In this document: piece after piece, positions 45,127-57,447 of the stretch
Layout of the letters: each line of letters begins with the position of its first letter
Position numbering within the stretch: the first letter of the stretch is position 1
Assembly: GCA_963920575.1 (NCBI GenBank)
Contig: OY986972.1
Location: 10,800,010 to 10,864,009 of the forward strand
Direction of reading: 5' to 3'
Source of the DNA: Narthecium ossifragum
Lineage: Eukaryota > Streptophyta > Magnoliopsida > Dioscoreales > Nartheciaceae
DNA length: 64,000 nucleotides
Made by a program: the position numbers and the translations under genes
The notes under the pieces: generated by a model
What the model saw: only the letters and a program-made list of their open reading frames with translations
Database searches by the model: none
Told to the model about the DNA's origin: nothing

Positions 45127-46350
45127 CAACCTCCAACCAGCTTATTGCTAGTCTCTAGCAATTCAAAGCGCATAAAATATAATTAAGCACACTAACGTTT
45201 CAAGGATGTAGACATGCATGATAAAAATTCTACTTTATCAAGTCAATAGTGTTCTATACAATACAGAGCATGAAAACTTCTTATACTCGTACACATATTA
45301 CCAACACATGAAATCAACTTCTACACATCAAACATGCTAATCACCATCCAGAAGAACACATGTGACGTGACAAATAAATGTTACGTACAGAAGCAACTTC
45401 TATCCACCATTAATCCAAACACACTACTATTTTCATGACCAATCATCCAACCCTCACACTTTAAATACAACATGCTCTTTCTTTCTCTTTTTCTTTTCAA
45501 CTATCAGACACTTTGCCTTTTTACGCGAGCACTCTCCGCTTCTTGAGACGCAGAGACCCGGTTACTTAGCAAAATGCTTAATAGTTTTTTTTTATAGCTA
45601 TAAGTCGTTCTACCGTTTTACACGAGCTCCCCGCTTCCTGAGGAAAGAACACCCAGTTACTCAGTAGATCACTTAATAGTCGTTTATGCACAGCTTAATC
45701 AAGCTCCAGAATGTTTTCTTTTTTTCTCTTTTTTTTTCTTTTTTTTCTGCATGCAATACTCAACACTAGCTAATGCTGAAATCATGGTCTAGATTGACAA
45801 TAGCATGCTCATTCCTCTGGTGAGTATAATTACCCCTGCACATAAAATGTTCTTGTGTGGATCATATGATGTTATACCTTCAGGTTATCACGCATGCAAT
45901 CAATGTATAGGCCAATCCATGTGAAAGCAACATGTATAATAAGCATCAAAATTTCAGCTCATGTATAATTTCTAGCAACATACTCAATTCAACACTATTA
46001 AGCTCAATAAGGTAGCATGCATGAGATCATGTATGCCTACACCCCCCAACCTGAAATTTACATTGTCCTCAATGTGTGCTAAGTATGGCAAGAGAATAAA
46101 ATAGGGTACAGGTTTAAATGGCAAATAAAATAGACAAGAATTATAAATCGATATAGGAGCGAGCCCACCTGACAGAATATCTGAAATCTTGCACAGGGCT
46201 CTTCATTGTGGCCGAATTTCACAAGCAAGGAAGACGGAAGTCCAAGCATCCTAAAAACATAAAATAGCAAACAAAAGCAAATGAGAATGAAAGCAAACAA
46301 ACTAAAATAATCTAACCTAAATAAAATAGAAATAATAAATAAGAACAAGA
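45127..46350 (-). other. 3' noncoding region and polypurine tract of element C
   Basis: It begins after integrase with noncoding AT-rich DNA and ends in the purine-rich GCTGGTTGGAGGTTG before the LTR at 45126. Text from 45127 to about 46080 matches 29732-30660 of element B, so this part is shared by the two families. No gene is seen. Confidence 0.75.
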
Positions 46351-47650
46351 TCATCCCTCGTAGACAGGGTCTACGAGAGAAACGGTGTGCTCCTCAGGGG
46401 CCGCTTTCTCTGAAATCTGTTTCAAGCGCTGTCCATTAACCGTAAACAACCTCCCATCCTTTGGGTCTTCAACTTCCACAGCCCCATTCTCAAATATTCT
46501 GCTAACGGTGAAGGGGCCTGTCCAGTGTGATCTCAGCTTCCCAGGATTTAAGTGTAGCCGCGCGTCATACAGATAAGCTTGTTGTCCTACTTTAAACGTC
46601 TTTCGCAGGATCTTCTTGTCACGGTAAGCCTTTGTCTTCGCCTTGAAGATCCTGGAACTCTCATAAGCATCATTCCGGAGTTCTTCCAACTCAGACAGCT
46701 GGAGTTTCCATTCCTGACCTGCAGTATCCAAAGTAAATTTTAGTGACTTAATAGCCCAATATGCCTTATGTTCTAATTCGACTGGAAGATGACATGGTTT
46801 TCCATAAACTAGACGAAATGGCGACATCCCGAGGGTAGTCTTGTAAGCTATACGATAGGCCCACAACGTATCTGATAGCCTCAACGACCAGTCCTTTCGG
46901 TTGGGACTCACTGTCTTCTCTAAGATTTGCTTCATCTCCCTGTTGGCTAGTTCAGCTTAGCCATTCGTCTATGGATGATAAGTAGTGGAAATTTTATGTG
47001 TGACTCCATACCTGCGCATCAAAGCCTCAAAGGAGCGATTACAAAAGTGTGATGCATGGTCACTAATAATAACTCTAGGAGTACCAAACCGGGATAAAAT
47101 ATGCTCTTTAAGAAACTTGATGACAGTGGAATGATCATTATTCCTACATGCAATAGCCTCCACCCACTTACACACGTATTCCACAACCAACAATATATAT
47201 AAATAGCCAAAAGAAGAAGGAAAAGGTCCCATAAAATCTATACCCCAACAATCAAAAATCTCTACAGCTTGAATGGGATTCAAAGGCATCATATGTCTCC
47301 TAGATAAAGCTCCTAACGTTAGGCATCTATCACAGGATCGGCAGAAAAATGTTAACATCATGAAACATAGTAGGCCAGTAAAAACCACATTGAAGAATTT
47401 TAGCAGCTGTCTTTTTCATCGAAAAATGGCCTCCACATGCATGAGAGTGATAAAATGTAATAATGCTTTCTATTTCATAATCAGGAACACAACGACGCAT
47501 GATCTGGTCAGGACAATAATTAAACAGACAAGGATCATCCCAATAAAATTTCTTTACATTAACAAAAAATCTACGCTTATCATGCGGACTCCAAAAGGAA
47601 GGGATCTCACCTATCGCCAAATAATTTGCAATATGTGCATACCAGGGTAG
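46351..47650 (-). pseudogene. pol: Integrase of element C, with stops
   Basis: Segments: 47620-47330 has the zinc-binding half (YHSHACGGHFSMKKT, FYWPTMFHDV). 47388-46969 has the catalytic core ([13 protein letters not shown] with the first Asp, IISDHASHFCN with the second). 46935-46351 has the Glu-containing start ([16 protein letters not shown]), the Gypsy-specific region and a complete C-terminal domain ([38 protein letters not shown]). One frame break near 47340 and stops near 46960 separate them. There is no chromodomain, as is usual for Athila. Confidence 0.88.
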
Positions 47651-49130
47651 TCATGCAACTGAAAAGAGTTGCTCATCAGGAAAGTCATCCATGATTGGTG
47701 GCTCATTTTCCGCTACTTCCACCATCAACCTCGATAGGTGATCAGTGATAACGTTCTCCACACCTTTTCATCTTTTATAGAAATATCAAATTCCTGTAAG
47801 ATTAATATCCAACGAATTAGGCGTGCTTTAGCATCCTTCTTGGTGAGAAGGTACTTAAGCATGGCATGATCAGTAAAAATAGTGATAGGAGAACCAATCA
47901 AATAAGCACGAAACTTGTCTAATGCAAAGACTAGCTAATAGTTCTTTCTTAGTAGTAAAATAATTCATCTGTGCATTATTCATGGTTCGGCTAGCATAAT
48001 GAATAACATGAGGTTTACCGTCTTTTCGTTGCCCTAAAACAGCTCCTACAGCAAAATCACTTGCATCACACATCAATTCAAAAGGAAGGCTCCAATCGGG
48101 TGGTTGCACAATAGGTGCGGAAGTCAATTTACCAATCAAGGCTTGAAAAGCCTCTTGACAAGCAATAGTCCACTCAAAAGGGGTATCCTTTATCAGAAGA
48201 TTACACAAAGGACGAGCAATAGAAGAAAAATTCTGAATGAATCTCCTGTAAAAACCAGCATGCCCTAGAAAGGATCTAACATCTTTAACAATCTTTGGCA
48301 CAGGAAGCTTTGAGAAGAGATCGATTTTTGATCGATCCACCTCAATGCCTCTAGAAGAGACAATATGGCCCAACACAATGCCGGAGGGCACCATGAAGTG
48401 ACACTTTTCCCAATTAAGCACAAGGTGCTTCTCTTCACACCTGACCAAGACTCTCTTTAAGTTTTGCAAGCATGCATCAAAAGTATTACCAAATACAGTC
48501 AAGTCATCTATATATACTTCCATACATTCCTCGATCATATCAGCAAACATACTCATCATATAAGGCTGAAAAGTAGCAGTAGCATTACACAATCCAAATG
48601 GCATTCTACGGAAAGCATAAGTACCAAAAGGACATGTAAATGTAGTTTTTTCTTGATCTTCTAAAGCAATATCAATCTGATAATATCCAGAATAACCATC
48701 AAGAAAACAATAAAAAGGATGTCCAACTACTCTCTCTAAAATCTGGTCTAGAAAAGGCTATGGAAAATGATCCTGTCACCAATTTAGTGGGGCCAAAGTC
48801 TCCACTTTCATTTTTAACAACGGTGACACCAGATTGTTTAGGCACAACCTGCGTAGAGCTCACCCATTTTCTATCAGCAATGGGGTAGATGATCCCTGCA
48901 TCTAATAATTTCAACACTTCGGTTTTTACTACCTCTTTCATTGTAGGGTTCAACCTACGCCGAGGATCCCTACGAGGTACATCCCCTTGTTCAAGATTAA
49001 TCATATGGGAACATATCAAGGCACTAATACCTTTTAGATCTGCTATACTCCATCCAATAGTTGAGTAATTGCTCACCTTGCTCTACAGTTAATGCTGAAG
49101 AAAAAATAACTGGGTATGTATCACCTGGAC
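47651..49130 (-). pseudogene. pol: RT and RNase H of element C, broken
   Basis: 49076-48780 carries the start of RT (GIIYPIADRKWVSSTQVVPK). A short deletion near 48775 removes the block with the YRKLN motif. Then FLDGYSGY survives out of frame near 48700. 48604-47870 is open with [22 protein letters not shown] (catalytic pair), the thumb, and RNase H ([14 protein letters not shown]). It loses frame again near 47935. Because the catalytic Asp codons survive here, this copy is a useful reference for the Asn changes in element A. Confidence 0.88.
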
Positions 49131-49544
49131 CAAGATAGGCATGCTTCAATCCTTGAGGAAGAGGCTTCAGGTCCAGCTTGGGCGGTGATGAGTGCATGAA
49201 AGTGCGCTCTAAATAGCCTTATAACCATCTCAATTGCTAGATTATTATCTTTAATCAATATCTTTATTCCTATTTTTATATCTATATGTTGCTTCACATA
49301 AATGTTTGGAAAATGCAGGAAAAAGGAGAAAAGAAGCTGAAAAGAGTGCATGGATCAACTTTAAAGATTAATCTGTACCTGTTCATGAAGAATCAGATTA
49401 TGTGCCATATATGGTTGGAAAGCTCTTGAAGTCTAGATTCTGGATAATTTTACGGTTCGTGATTCCGAGTTTCCTAGAGGAAGTTACGGCAATTTTAGTA
49501 CCGATGGCGCAGTCTTAATGGCAGCACAGTAAATAAGTTGGAAG

Positions 49545-49910
49545 TCCGAGGGATCCGCCGATCGATCGGACTACGCAAAAACGTGACAGAACCTATTTTT
49601 TTTGGCTGAACGAAGTCCGATCGATCTCTCCATCCCTCCAAAGGGGTCCGATCGATCCGACACCAATGGTCCGATCGATCGGACTCGGGAAAAGCCAAAA
49701 ACAGCTGATTTTTACTCAACCGATCGATCCAACACTCATAGTCTGATCGATCGGACTTGGGAATTAAATGTTGACAGAACGTATGCTTTTTAGAGGAGTA
49801 GTGTTCGATCGATCCGTCCATCGATCGGACTCGGGCGTAACTAGAAATTGAAGGTTTTTAATGAGACTGATCAATCCGACACCCCGAGAAGGATCGATCG
49901 GACTTTCCTT
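49545..49910 (+). repeat. Palindrome array, solo B LTR (CCGATCGATCGG type)
   Basis: About ten copies of GTCCGATCGATCNNAC and GATCGATCGGACT lie in 365 bases, ending about 50 bases before the TATA box. Confidence 0.87.
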
Positions 49911-49962
49911 GTGAAGAAAATCAACGGTTTAGATCTAATCCGTGGATGGAGACACTTGGGCC

Positions 49963-49970
49963 TATAAATA
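49963..49970 (+). promoter_or_regulatory. TATA box of solo B LTR
   Basis: TATAAATA, downstream of the array and upstream of a short leader with TTTAGGGTTTGAGG. Confidence 0.6.
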
Positions 49971-50791
49971 TGACTCTTTTTAGGGTTTGAGGGAGGACTT
50001 TTTGGCAGCGTTTGGAGGCGAGGAGAAGGGTTCCAGGCTTGGTTTTCTTTTCTTATTTCTTCTTTATTTCTTCATTAGTTTTGTTGCCCTCATGGTGAAC
50101 ATGAGTGGCTAGTTTCTTTTCTAAGGTACCGATGTAGCCCTAACTGAATCATTCTATGTTATTGGATCATGATTATTTAATCAGTTTATTTTCCTTGTTT
50201 CATTCATTATTATAACTGAGATCTTAAATACCTTTATCTGGCCAATAAAAGTATTATAGATTGTTTTATGTGAGATTGGGCGAGGGTTCATTCCCTAATC
50301 TTGCAGGATCTATGAATGAATGAGTTTATGTCGAGGCCGGGTTCAAGCTAAGAGTATTCTTGGTTCATAATTGTTCTTCAGAGCTTAATGGATTCTTAGT
50401 TAACACTTAGTTATGGGTTCATTAGCTAGGGTTAATTGAGGGTACTTGGTGAAGACCGCGGCCGAACGGATCATCATACCGGAAGAACGAGCCCTTGGAA
50501 TTAAACTGAGATCTTGATTGATTCAATGCATAGAATGAGGATGTTTTGGTGAAATCGGAACATTAGTATTCATCCATCATATTTCCATCGTTTTCTTATT
50601 TCGTTATTAGATCTTCTATTCTCAATACCTCATATTCTTATTTTCCCTTCCATATTTTCTTTCTTTTCTGTTCTTTAGCGTTTTACTCTAATAATCTCTA
50701 CAAATCTCTGTGGGTACGATACTCGTCTTGCTACTATACTGATTGCACCGATTCGTATACTTGCGAGATATAAAATTTATTCATCAGGCGG

Positions 50792-51523
50792 CTCTACTGT
50801 TGATGGCGTTGGTGGCTGTCCTCTTTCTGCCAGTTCTTCAAATTTTGGATTCCATGGATCTGCAAAAGAACAATGTTCCAAATTTATGCACGTACCATCA
50901 TCATCAACATTTTCATCCAAATCTAATTCAAAAGAATTAATTTCAGTTGTAGCAAACTCCTCTTCAGTAAGCAAATCAATCTGGTAAGTCTGCTGGCATT
51001 CATCATCCTCATCAGGCTGCTTAGTAACATTAAAAACATTAATTTCTATAGTCATATTCCCAAAAGTTAACTTCATTAAGCCATTCCTGCAATTAATTAT
51101 AGCATTAGCAGTAGCAAGAAACGGTCTACCTAAAATAATAGGAATTCTAGAATCAGCAGTTACTACAGCCTACGTATCCAAGACTAAGAAATCAACAGGA
51201 TAATAAAATTTATCTATTTGAACAAGCATATCCTCTACTACTCCTCGTGGCGTTTTCATTCATTTATCTGCCAATTGCAAAACCACAGATGTCGACTTAA
51301 TCTGTCCTAAACCAAGTTACAAGTAAATAGAATATGGCATCAAATTAACACTAGTACCAAGATCTAATAAAGTTTGTCCTGCTTCATGCTCTCTAATGAA
51401 ACAAGACACAGTAGGACAGCTAGGATCCTTATATTTAGGAGGAATCCTATGCTGAAGCAGTGCACTAACATGTTCTATTAAAAATGCATTTTCTTTACAT
51501 GATGTCGTCTCTTCATAGTGCAT
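50792..51523 (-). pseudogene. pol: Protease of element C
   Basis: The active-site motif reads TLLDLGTSVNLMPYSIYL (51400-51317), followed by a stop. The flap side reads IPIILGRPFLATANAIINC and the tail is acidic (ELDLDENVDDDGT). Four or more stops interrupt it. The solo B LTR cuts the linker toward RT. Confidence 0.83.
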
Positions 51524-52098
51524 AAATCTTTAATCACTTTAGCATATGTAGGAATTTGCTTAATAACATGCAAAAGAGGAAGGTTTACCTTGACTTGCCG
51601 AAGATGCTCCAAAACCTCGCTGTTGGGCTCCATAGTCAATTTAGTGGATTTCAATGTCTTAGGGAAAGGGACACGTACCTTAAAGCCACCTAGTGTACGG
51701 CCATCTGAATGATCGGTCTCTAAATGATCGGTCTCCATAGTCAATTTAGTGGATTTCAATGCCTTAGGGAAAGGGACACGTACCTTAAAGCCACCTAGTG
51801 TACGGCCATCTGAATGATCGGTCTCTAAATGGTTCTCCTCAATCTGGTCCTCTTCTTCAACAACAATAGGAGGTTCGGTGAGCTCTTTTGAAGGGCGTTT
51901 TGTTGTTTTCTCGCTTCTTGTAGTTACGACGTTCATCTCCTTCACATTATTTTGCTCAGCACTAGATACCTGAGTCTGTTGAGGTTGAGCTGGGAACTTT
52001 CCTCGTTCATGCACGCTCAAAGAATTGATCAGCTTCATGATCTGGCTCTTAATCTCTTGAACATCCTCCTTTGTTTCCTTAGATTCCTGCACAATCAT
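51478..52098 (-). pseudogene. gag: Gag C-terminal linker of element C, with an in-frame duplication
   Basis: This is an acidic, Lys/Glu-rich segment of 206 residues. It contains the stretch TDHSDGRTLGGFKVRVPFPK twice, from a 105-bp tandem duplication. The following part (VNLPLLHVIKQIPTYAKVIK) matches the corresponding parts of A and B. Confidence 0.8.
51631..51840 (-). repeat. 105-bp tandem duplication in C gag
   Basis: Unit 1 is 51631-51735 and unit 2 is 51736-51840, with few mismatches. The period is 35 codons, so the frame is kept. The break lies at a repeated AAATGATCGGTCTC. Confidence 0.85.
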
Positions 52099-52129
52099 AG
52101 ATTTCAGTTCCTGTAAACTGTCATTAAAT

Positions 52130-53400
52130 GTAGGCCTACGAAAACCAGATGTATTATAAGGAGGGTTAGAAAAAGGCTTATTAGGTGGCGGTTGATGATG
52201 CTCATTGCTTTGTGGGGCATTCGACTTCTAGCTGAAGTTCGGATGCTCTCGCCATCCTGGATTATACGTTTTCGAGTAAGGGGTGTACGGCCTCCTGAAT
52301 CCGCCTACGGCGTTGCAATGCTCGTCGTACACACCCCTCATCTCAATATAAGTAGGGAAACCGTCAATCTGGTGGTCCATGCCCTAACAGATCACACACG
52401 GCCCAACTGGCCTTGTAGGTTCGTTGTATGGAGAGGTCCGGGCTGCCATCATATCTTTGGTCTTTAATAGTTCCAGCTCCTTTGTTAGACTCTCAACTTT
52501 AGCCTTGAGTGTGTCGTCCTCCCGCAGCTGATAAATTCCTCCCCCTTGTTGCTACGGTGGTGGTCTGGCCCTGTTTGTACTTTCTGTTGCACTCGGTCCT
52601 GTCCATGTATGAGCTTTCTCAGCAAGCTCAGTCAAGTATTCAATTGCTGCATCAGGATCTTTTTGTAAAAATTCACCATTACACATCATCTCAACAAATT
52701 GACGTTCTCTAACAGTTAAACCATCATAGAAATAACTAACAAGACGCCAATTTTCATATCCATGATGAGGACATAAATTCAACATGTTTTTAAATCGTTC
52801 CCACCCCTGATACAAAGTTTCACTATCCTTCTGTGTGAAGGTCGAAATCTGTCTCTTAAGTGCATTGGTTTTGTACTGTGGGAAATACTTGTTGAAAAAT
52901 ATCTATGTCATTTCAGCCCAAGATTCTATAGATCATGGCATCAAAGAATATAATCAACTCTTTGCTCTATCCTTCAGTGAGAAGGGAAAGAACTTAAGTC
53001 AGATCATATCTAATGCACCTGGTTGGCCATGGAAGGTCGCTACTACTTCCTCAAACTCCCTAATATGCACATTTGGATTTTCATTTTCTATCCCATGAAA
53101 GGTAGGAAGCAACTGAATCATGCCAGGTTTAAAGTCAACATGAAGGTGTAGCAGTGCATGTGGGATACAAATATTCTTGCAAACTCCTAGGAGCTTGTTC
53201 TTCCTCGTGCTCAACCATAATGAAAATATGATGTGAAGTTTGTGACTGTGCGTCAAAGAGATCAGCCAAAATATGTCTCACTATCAAAAGTTTCAGAATC
53301 ACCCTCGGAGCGTCTAGCAATATCTTCCTAGTTTGTCTCTTAATCCAGGCATACACCAACAAACATGCAATCCAAATAATGCAAACCAACTAAAGAAAAG
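52130..53400 (-). pseudogene. gag: Gag capsid part of element C, decayed
   Basis: Recognisable pieces from the 5' side are FKPGMIQLLPTFHGIENENP (near 53110), LKFFPFSLKDRAKSWLYSL with stops (near 52980), and ERFKNMLNLCPHHGYENWRL (52552-52815 segment). They line up with the Gag of element A but hold several stops. A zinc-knuckle-like piece near 52390 is weak. Confidence 0.78.
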
Positions 53401-53581
53401 AAGCAAAAACAATAATTGAAACTAAGCTTGCTAACTAAAACCGAATAAAAGAAAACAATCCTAATAGAGAAGAAAAATCAAAGCCGAAATAAAGAAATAA
53501 AGACTAAAGAAAATGAACGAAGTTACCGTTTTCGATGTCTACAATCACTGTAATCTGATTCTGGCGATTTTCTGAACCGCC

Positions 53582-53599
53582 TCCCCGGCAACGGCGCCA
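53582..53599 (-). other. Primer binding site of element C (tRNA-Asp)
   Basis: TGGCGCCGTTGCCGGGGA on the minus strand, five bases inside the LTR end at 53605; identical to both PBS copies of element A. Confidence 0.93.
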
Positions 53600-53604
53600 A
53601 TTTT

Positions 53605-53985
53605 TGATGTCGCTCAAATGTGTCACGCACAGCGGTCACGGTTAAAGCTAGGCAAGCAAGAAAGATCCAGAAACAAGCAAGAAAGATCCAGAAACACATA
53701 TAACAATGTATCGAAAACAATCAAGAGCGTAAAAGTTAAGAAAGTAGATCGAAGATGTAACGGTAAAATAAAGGTAACAAAGAAAATCAGGATTTGGTTA
53801 AAGCTAGGCATCAGGAATCACTTCACTCGGACTTAGGTTCTTCTTCTACCAATGGTTCATTCAATACACAGTTAAGGGATTCACATCCCAATCACATTAA
53901 CCGGAAGATATGAAACAATAAACCTAATAAAATATATAAATGTCTCTTCCTACGATTGATTCTTCCTTATTATAATTCTAACTTC
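53605..53985 (-). repeat. C 5' LTR, distal part
   Basis: On the minus strand it ends TTTGAGCGACATCA. It breaks at ACTTC (53981-53985), where copia element E is inserted, and goes on at 59273. Confidence 0.9.
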
Positions 53986-55045
53986 TGAAGCTCTAAGAGG
54001 GGGGGCTTATCTTAGGCTTTAAACAATAAAATCAGTTAAGGAAATCTTAGTAGGAGTAGTCTACCAAATAATATACTTGCAATGATAAGAGAAGTAAATC
54101 TATATTAAAGCAAGGATGATAAGAGATGAGAGATAGAGAGATTGCACCAGATTTTATAGTGGTTCGGCAAACCTTGCCTACGTCCACTCTCTCAAGGCAC
54201 TCCTTGAGGTTCCACTACTTGCAAGACCTCTTACAAGTTGTCCACCAAGCTTCCGGGTGTTTGGCAACCTATCCACCAAGCTTACGGGTGCTTGGCAACC
54301 TTACAATCTCTCCAAGCTCTCTCTTGGATATTTCTCTCACTGTCTACTTCACACTTGAAGTAGTTTTACAAAGGTTTAGCTCACTAATAAGAAATAGAAA
54401 CTTGCTAGAATATGATTACAATAATCCCTTAGCTCCCTCTAAGTCCTTTGCAAGTTTGCTGGACTTTCTCTTTTATAGCTGAGCTTCCAACCCTTCCAAA
54501 TAGCCTCCCAACGGCTATTTCTTTCTCCTGCAACGGCTCTTTAACGGCTCTTTTCTGGGCTCACGGTCGACCGTTGCATCGTCCGTGACATCGTCCGCCA
54601 GGCTTTCCTTGAGCCACGGTCGATCCACCTATCCACCGTCATACCTCACGGTCGATCCACCTATCGACCGTCACGCCTCACGGTCGACCGTCCCATCGAC
54701 CGTGACATCGTCCGTCAGGCTCTATCTAGAAAACCGCTTCCCATGGTCGATACACCGATCGACCGTAGCTCCCCTTGAGCGAAGTCACATAGGCCACGGT
54801 CGATCGGTCCATCGACCGTCACATCGACCGTCAGCCTATTTTCCCAGAACATCTTCCGCGGTCGATCCACGCATCAACCGCCATACCCCACGGTCGATCC
54901 ATGCATCGTCCGTCGCATCGATCGTCAGTACAAAAACTCATTAAATATGATTTTAATGCTTTCCAAATTAAAGGATAATAATATTAAATCATTGTTTTAT
55001 CATCAATTATATATTGACATCATCAAAACAATATCTGGGCTAACA
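53986..55045 (-). repeat. 3' LTR of copia element E
   Basis: On the minus strand it starts TGTTAGCCCAG and ends CTTAGAGCTTCA. TATAAAAG at about 54478-54471 is directly preceded by the palindrome array (54935-54556). The region downstream of the TATA has a direct repeat around CACCAAGCTT.CGGGTG.TTGG (54243-54300). Confidence 0.92.
54556..54935 (-). repeat. Palindrome array, E 3' LTR (CGGTCGACCGT type)
   Basis: About fifteen full or partial units (ACGGTCGACCGT, ACGGTCGATCCACC, ATCGACCGTCA) lie in 380 bases, just upstream of the TATA box. The units resemble those of the unrelated Y LTR and of the solo B LTR at 36230. Confidence 0.88.
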
Positions 55046-55060
55046 ACCTCCCTCTTTTTG
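55046..55060 (-). other. Polypurine tract of element E
   Basis: AAAAAGAGGGAGGT on the minus strand abuts the 3' LTR. Confidence 0.75.
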
Positions 55061-55699
55061 ATGATGGCAACTTTTTAAATTGTGATGATAAAACCTTGAA
55101 AGCTCCCTCTTAATTTATGCATCCATTTACCTTATAAAAAATTTTCTAAAGTGAATTTCAGTGAGTCCTGCATGTCATATATTACTAAAAAGATATATCA
55201 GGCTTGATTGTAGGTCAAAAGACATGAAAGTGCGAAATATGACCTATGTACCTCTTTTTATAGAAAAATGAGACATGATATTTGAGCATGAATTATATTC
55301 TCATGAAATCTCCAGTAAATCCTTTAAACATCAAAATGTTTCAAGTATCTAGAATATAAGGTTTTAAGAGCTTTCAAAAACTGATATCACAATATTTCTC
55401 CCTCTTTGACATCGTCAAAAAGATTTGGTAGAGGGAAGAAGAATCGGGTTAAACCAGCAAAATATTTCTTAAGAGAACCAATAGAAAGTTTTAAAATCAT
55501 TTCAAAACAATATACCAAATGAAGGTTTACAATCAAAATGGTCATTTGTAAAAAGCAATCAATTCTTCACATAAAAGACTTTCTTAAACCATTTTTAAAC
55601 ATGAAATTTCTTTAAATAAAAAATGGAATAAGAAGATGTAATGGAGGAGACATATATCAAAAATTAAGACATACCTCCATTACCTTTAACCCCATATTG
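55061..55699 (-). other. 3' noncoding region of element E
   Basis: It is AT-rich, with no pol sequence, between the end of Gag and the polypurine tract. It contains a repeat-like text around ATCAAAA and TTTGGTAGAGGGAAGAA but nothing I can name. Confidence 0.6.
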
Positions 55700-56050
55700 T
55701 TATCCTCCTTTAAATACCTTGTGACTCCACTTGTCAATTTTATTTTCTTTTACTCCGAATGCAGTTAAACAAAGATTTGCAGTTTCTTTTTCTTCTTCTT
55801 CGGAGGTGGAGCTCGAGTCACTTTCTTCCTTGGCCTTCTTCTTCTTCGTTGAAGATTTCTTGAGCTTTGGACAATCCAACATGTAATGTCCGGGCTTCCT
55901 ACACTCATAACAAGTAATTTTATTTAAGTAAGAAGAGGAGTTTCCTTTTTCACCTTTGGAATTTTTCTATCCTTGATTCTTGATGATTCGTTGGATTCTT
56001 CTTGTTATTTTTTGCATCTCCTCATCATCATCTTCATCACTTGAGTCGGA
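55700..56050 (-). pseudogene. gag: Copia Gag C-terminus with zinc knuckle (element E)
   Basis: It contains SDSSDEDDDEEMQKITRR, a stop, then a zinc knuckle CYECRKPGHYMLDC (about 55910-55870). A Lys-rich and Ser/Glu-rich tail follows (KKKKAKEESDSSSTSEEEEK). This layout is typical of plant copia Gag. It is separated from the front part of Gag by solo LTR F. Confidence 0.87.
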
Positions 56051-56055
56051 TGAAT

Positions 56056-57442
56056 TGATAAGTCACTAATTATTCATAATTAAACCCCTTAAATTACCTT
56101 TGTTAGGCCTAGAGTAGGTGTATTTGATATCCTATTATTTGATTTCAGGTTTAAGTAGGATTTGAGAAGAAATACAAGAAATTTGGTCAAAAATCACTAA
56201 ATTCTGCAAAAAGACTGCTTCGTCGACTGTCTGGCAATAACTCACCAGACATTCTACAGAATTCCAAATATTCTGAAATTCTGGGAGATGAAAGAAGACT
56301 TCAAGATCTACAACTTTCATGTTGAAGACTCTCTGAGATTCTCTATAGATTGGCGCCAGTTTTGAAGCAAAGTCAGAAGTATGAAAGCTGAAATCTGAGA
56401 AAGACTGAAATTAATTGATGACGTGGCAGACCCAGTCCGACTTTAGCGATGGATCGGATTTGAGTCCGATCGATCGCTCCGATGACGTCAGCAACCCGGA
56501 ATTTAGGAAAATTAGAGTTTAATTTCAACTATAACTCCTAATTCCAGGATTAAGGGTTTCTATTATATTAAGGGGTGATTCCAGCCGAAAATTATCATCT
56601 TTTGGACCACTTTTGGAGGAGAAAGCTAGGGTTTTGAAGATGGAGATCTTTCCGCGGGGATCGACGGCTTCCTTCCCGACACCTTTGGATCTTATTCAGA
56701 AGATGAGTAGCTAATTCTTAACTTAGGGATCTCATGAAACCCTAGTGTAACTTTTGATTTTCTTTGGTTTGATTCTTGTAAACTTCTTCTCAACATGATC
56801 TTATAAATATGGTTTTAATGATTAGAGATTTGAGGGAACAGAGTTCCTTTGAAGTATTTTCAGTCGTATGAGCTTTCTGTGATTGTTTATACAGATTTAT
56901 GAGAATGATTATTATGTGATTTATGGTTGGCTAGTGAGATAGGCTATGCTAAGCTTGGATAGGTTGTGCCAAGGTCATTAGGAGTAGTATAACTTAAAGT
57001 AATCGTAGGATCGAAGACAACCTATGCCAAGAAAGATAGGCTATGCCGTTAGGAACATAAATCTTATTTTAGGGATTCATGTGAGCTTGTAGCCACATAA
57101 TCCATAATGTTGAGAGAAGTGAGCAAGAGGATAACTAGAGAAGATTAAAGGTGAAGCTAGGGTGGATTGAGTAATCCCTAGGTAATTCATCACTTGGTTC
57201 CAATCCCGATCACTTTACTTGCTTTCTTAGGAAATTATTAGATAATTTTACATTCAGTTCTGATTATTCCGCATAGGATTTCGAGTTTTGAGTATTGATT
57301 TCAGTTTCCATCATCTTCCCAGTGGATCGACTCCGGATTTCACCAGTAGTCTACATAGTAGTATTAGTGATTGAATAAGGATATAAATTTAAGATTTGAT
57401 TGAGGTTAGCAACGTTTTAACGACGACGTTTGCGAGTGATCA
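56056..57442 (+). repeat. Solo LTR F inside copia Gag
   Basis: It is 1387 bp, starts TGATAAGTCACTAATTATTC, ends TTTGCGAGTGATCA, and is flanked by TGAAT at 56051-56055 and 57443-57447. Removing it with one TGAAT copy joins the Gag codons in frame. It resembles an Athila/Tat-type LTR in its ends. It has a small palindrome cluster (56434-56480, TCCGATCGATCGCTCC) upstream of a TATTATATTAAG box (about 56571). Confidence 0.9.
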
Positions 57443-57447
57443 TGAAT

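Larger units (their letters stand above)
49186..50786 (+). repeat. Solo LTR, Athila family B, inside element C pol
   Basis: It is 1601 bp, plus strand, starts TGATGAGTGCATGAAAGTGC and ends TTTATTCATCA. GGCGG flanks it at 49181-49185 and 50787-50791. TATAAATA is at 49963-49970 and the array (49545-49910) lies upstream. It interrupts the linker between protease and RT of C. Confidence 0.94.
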
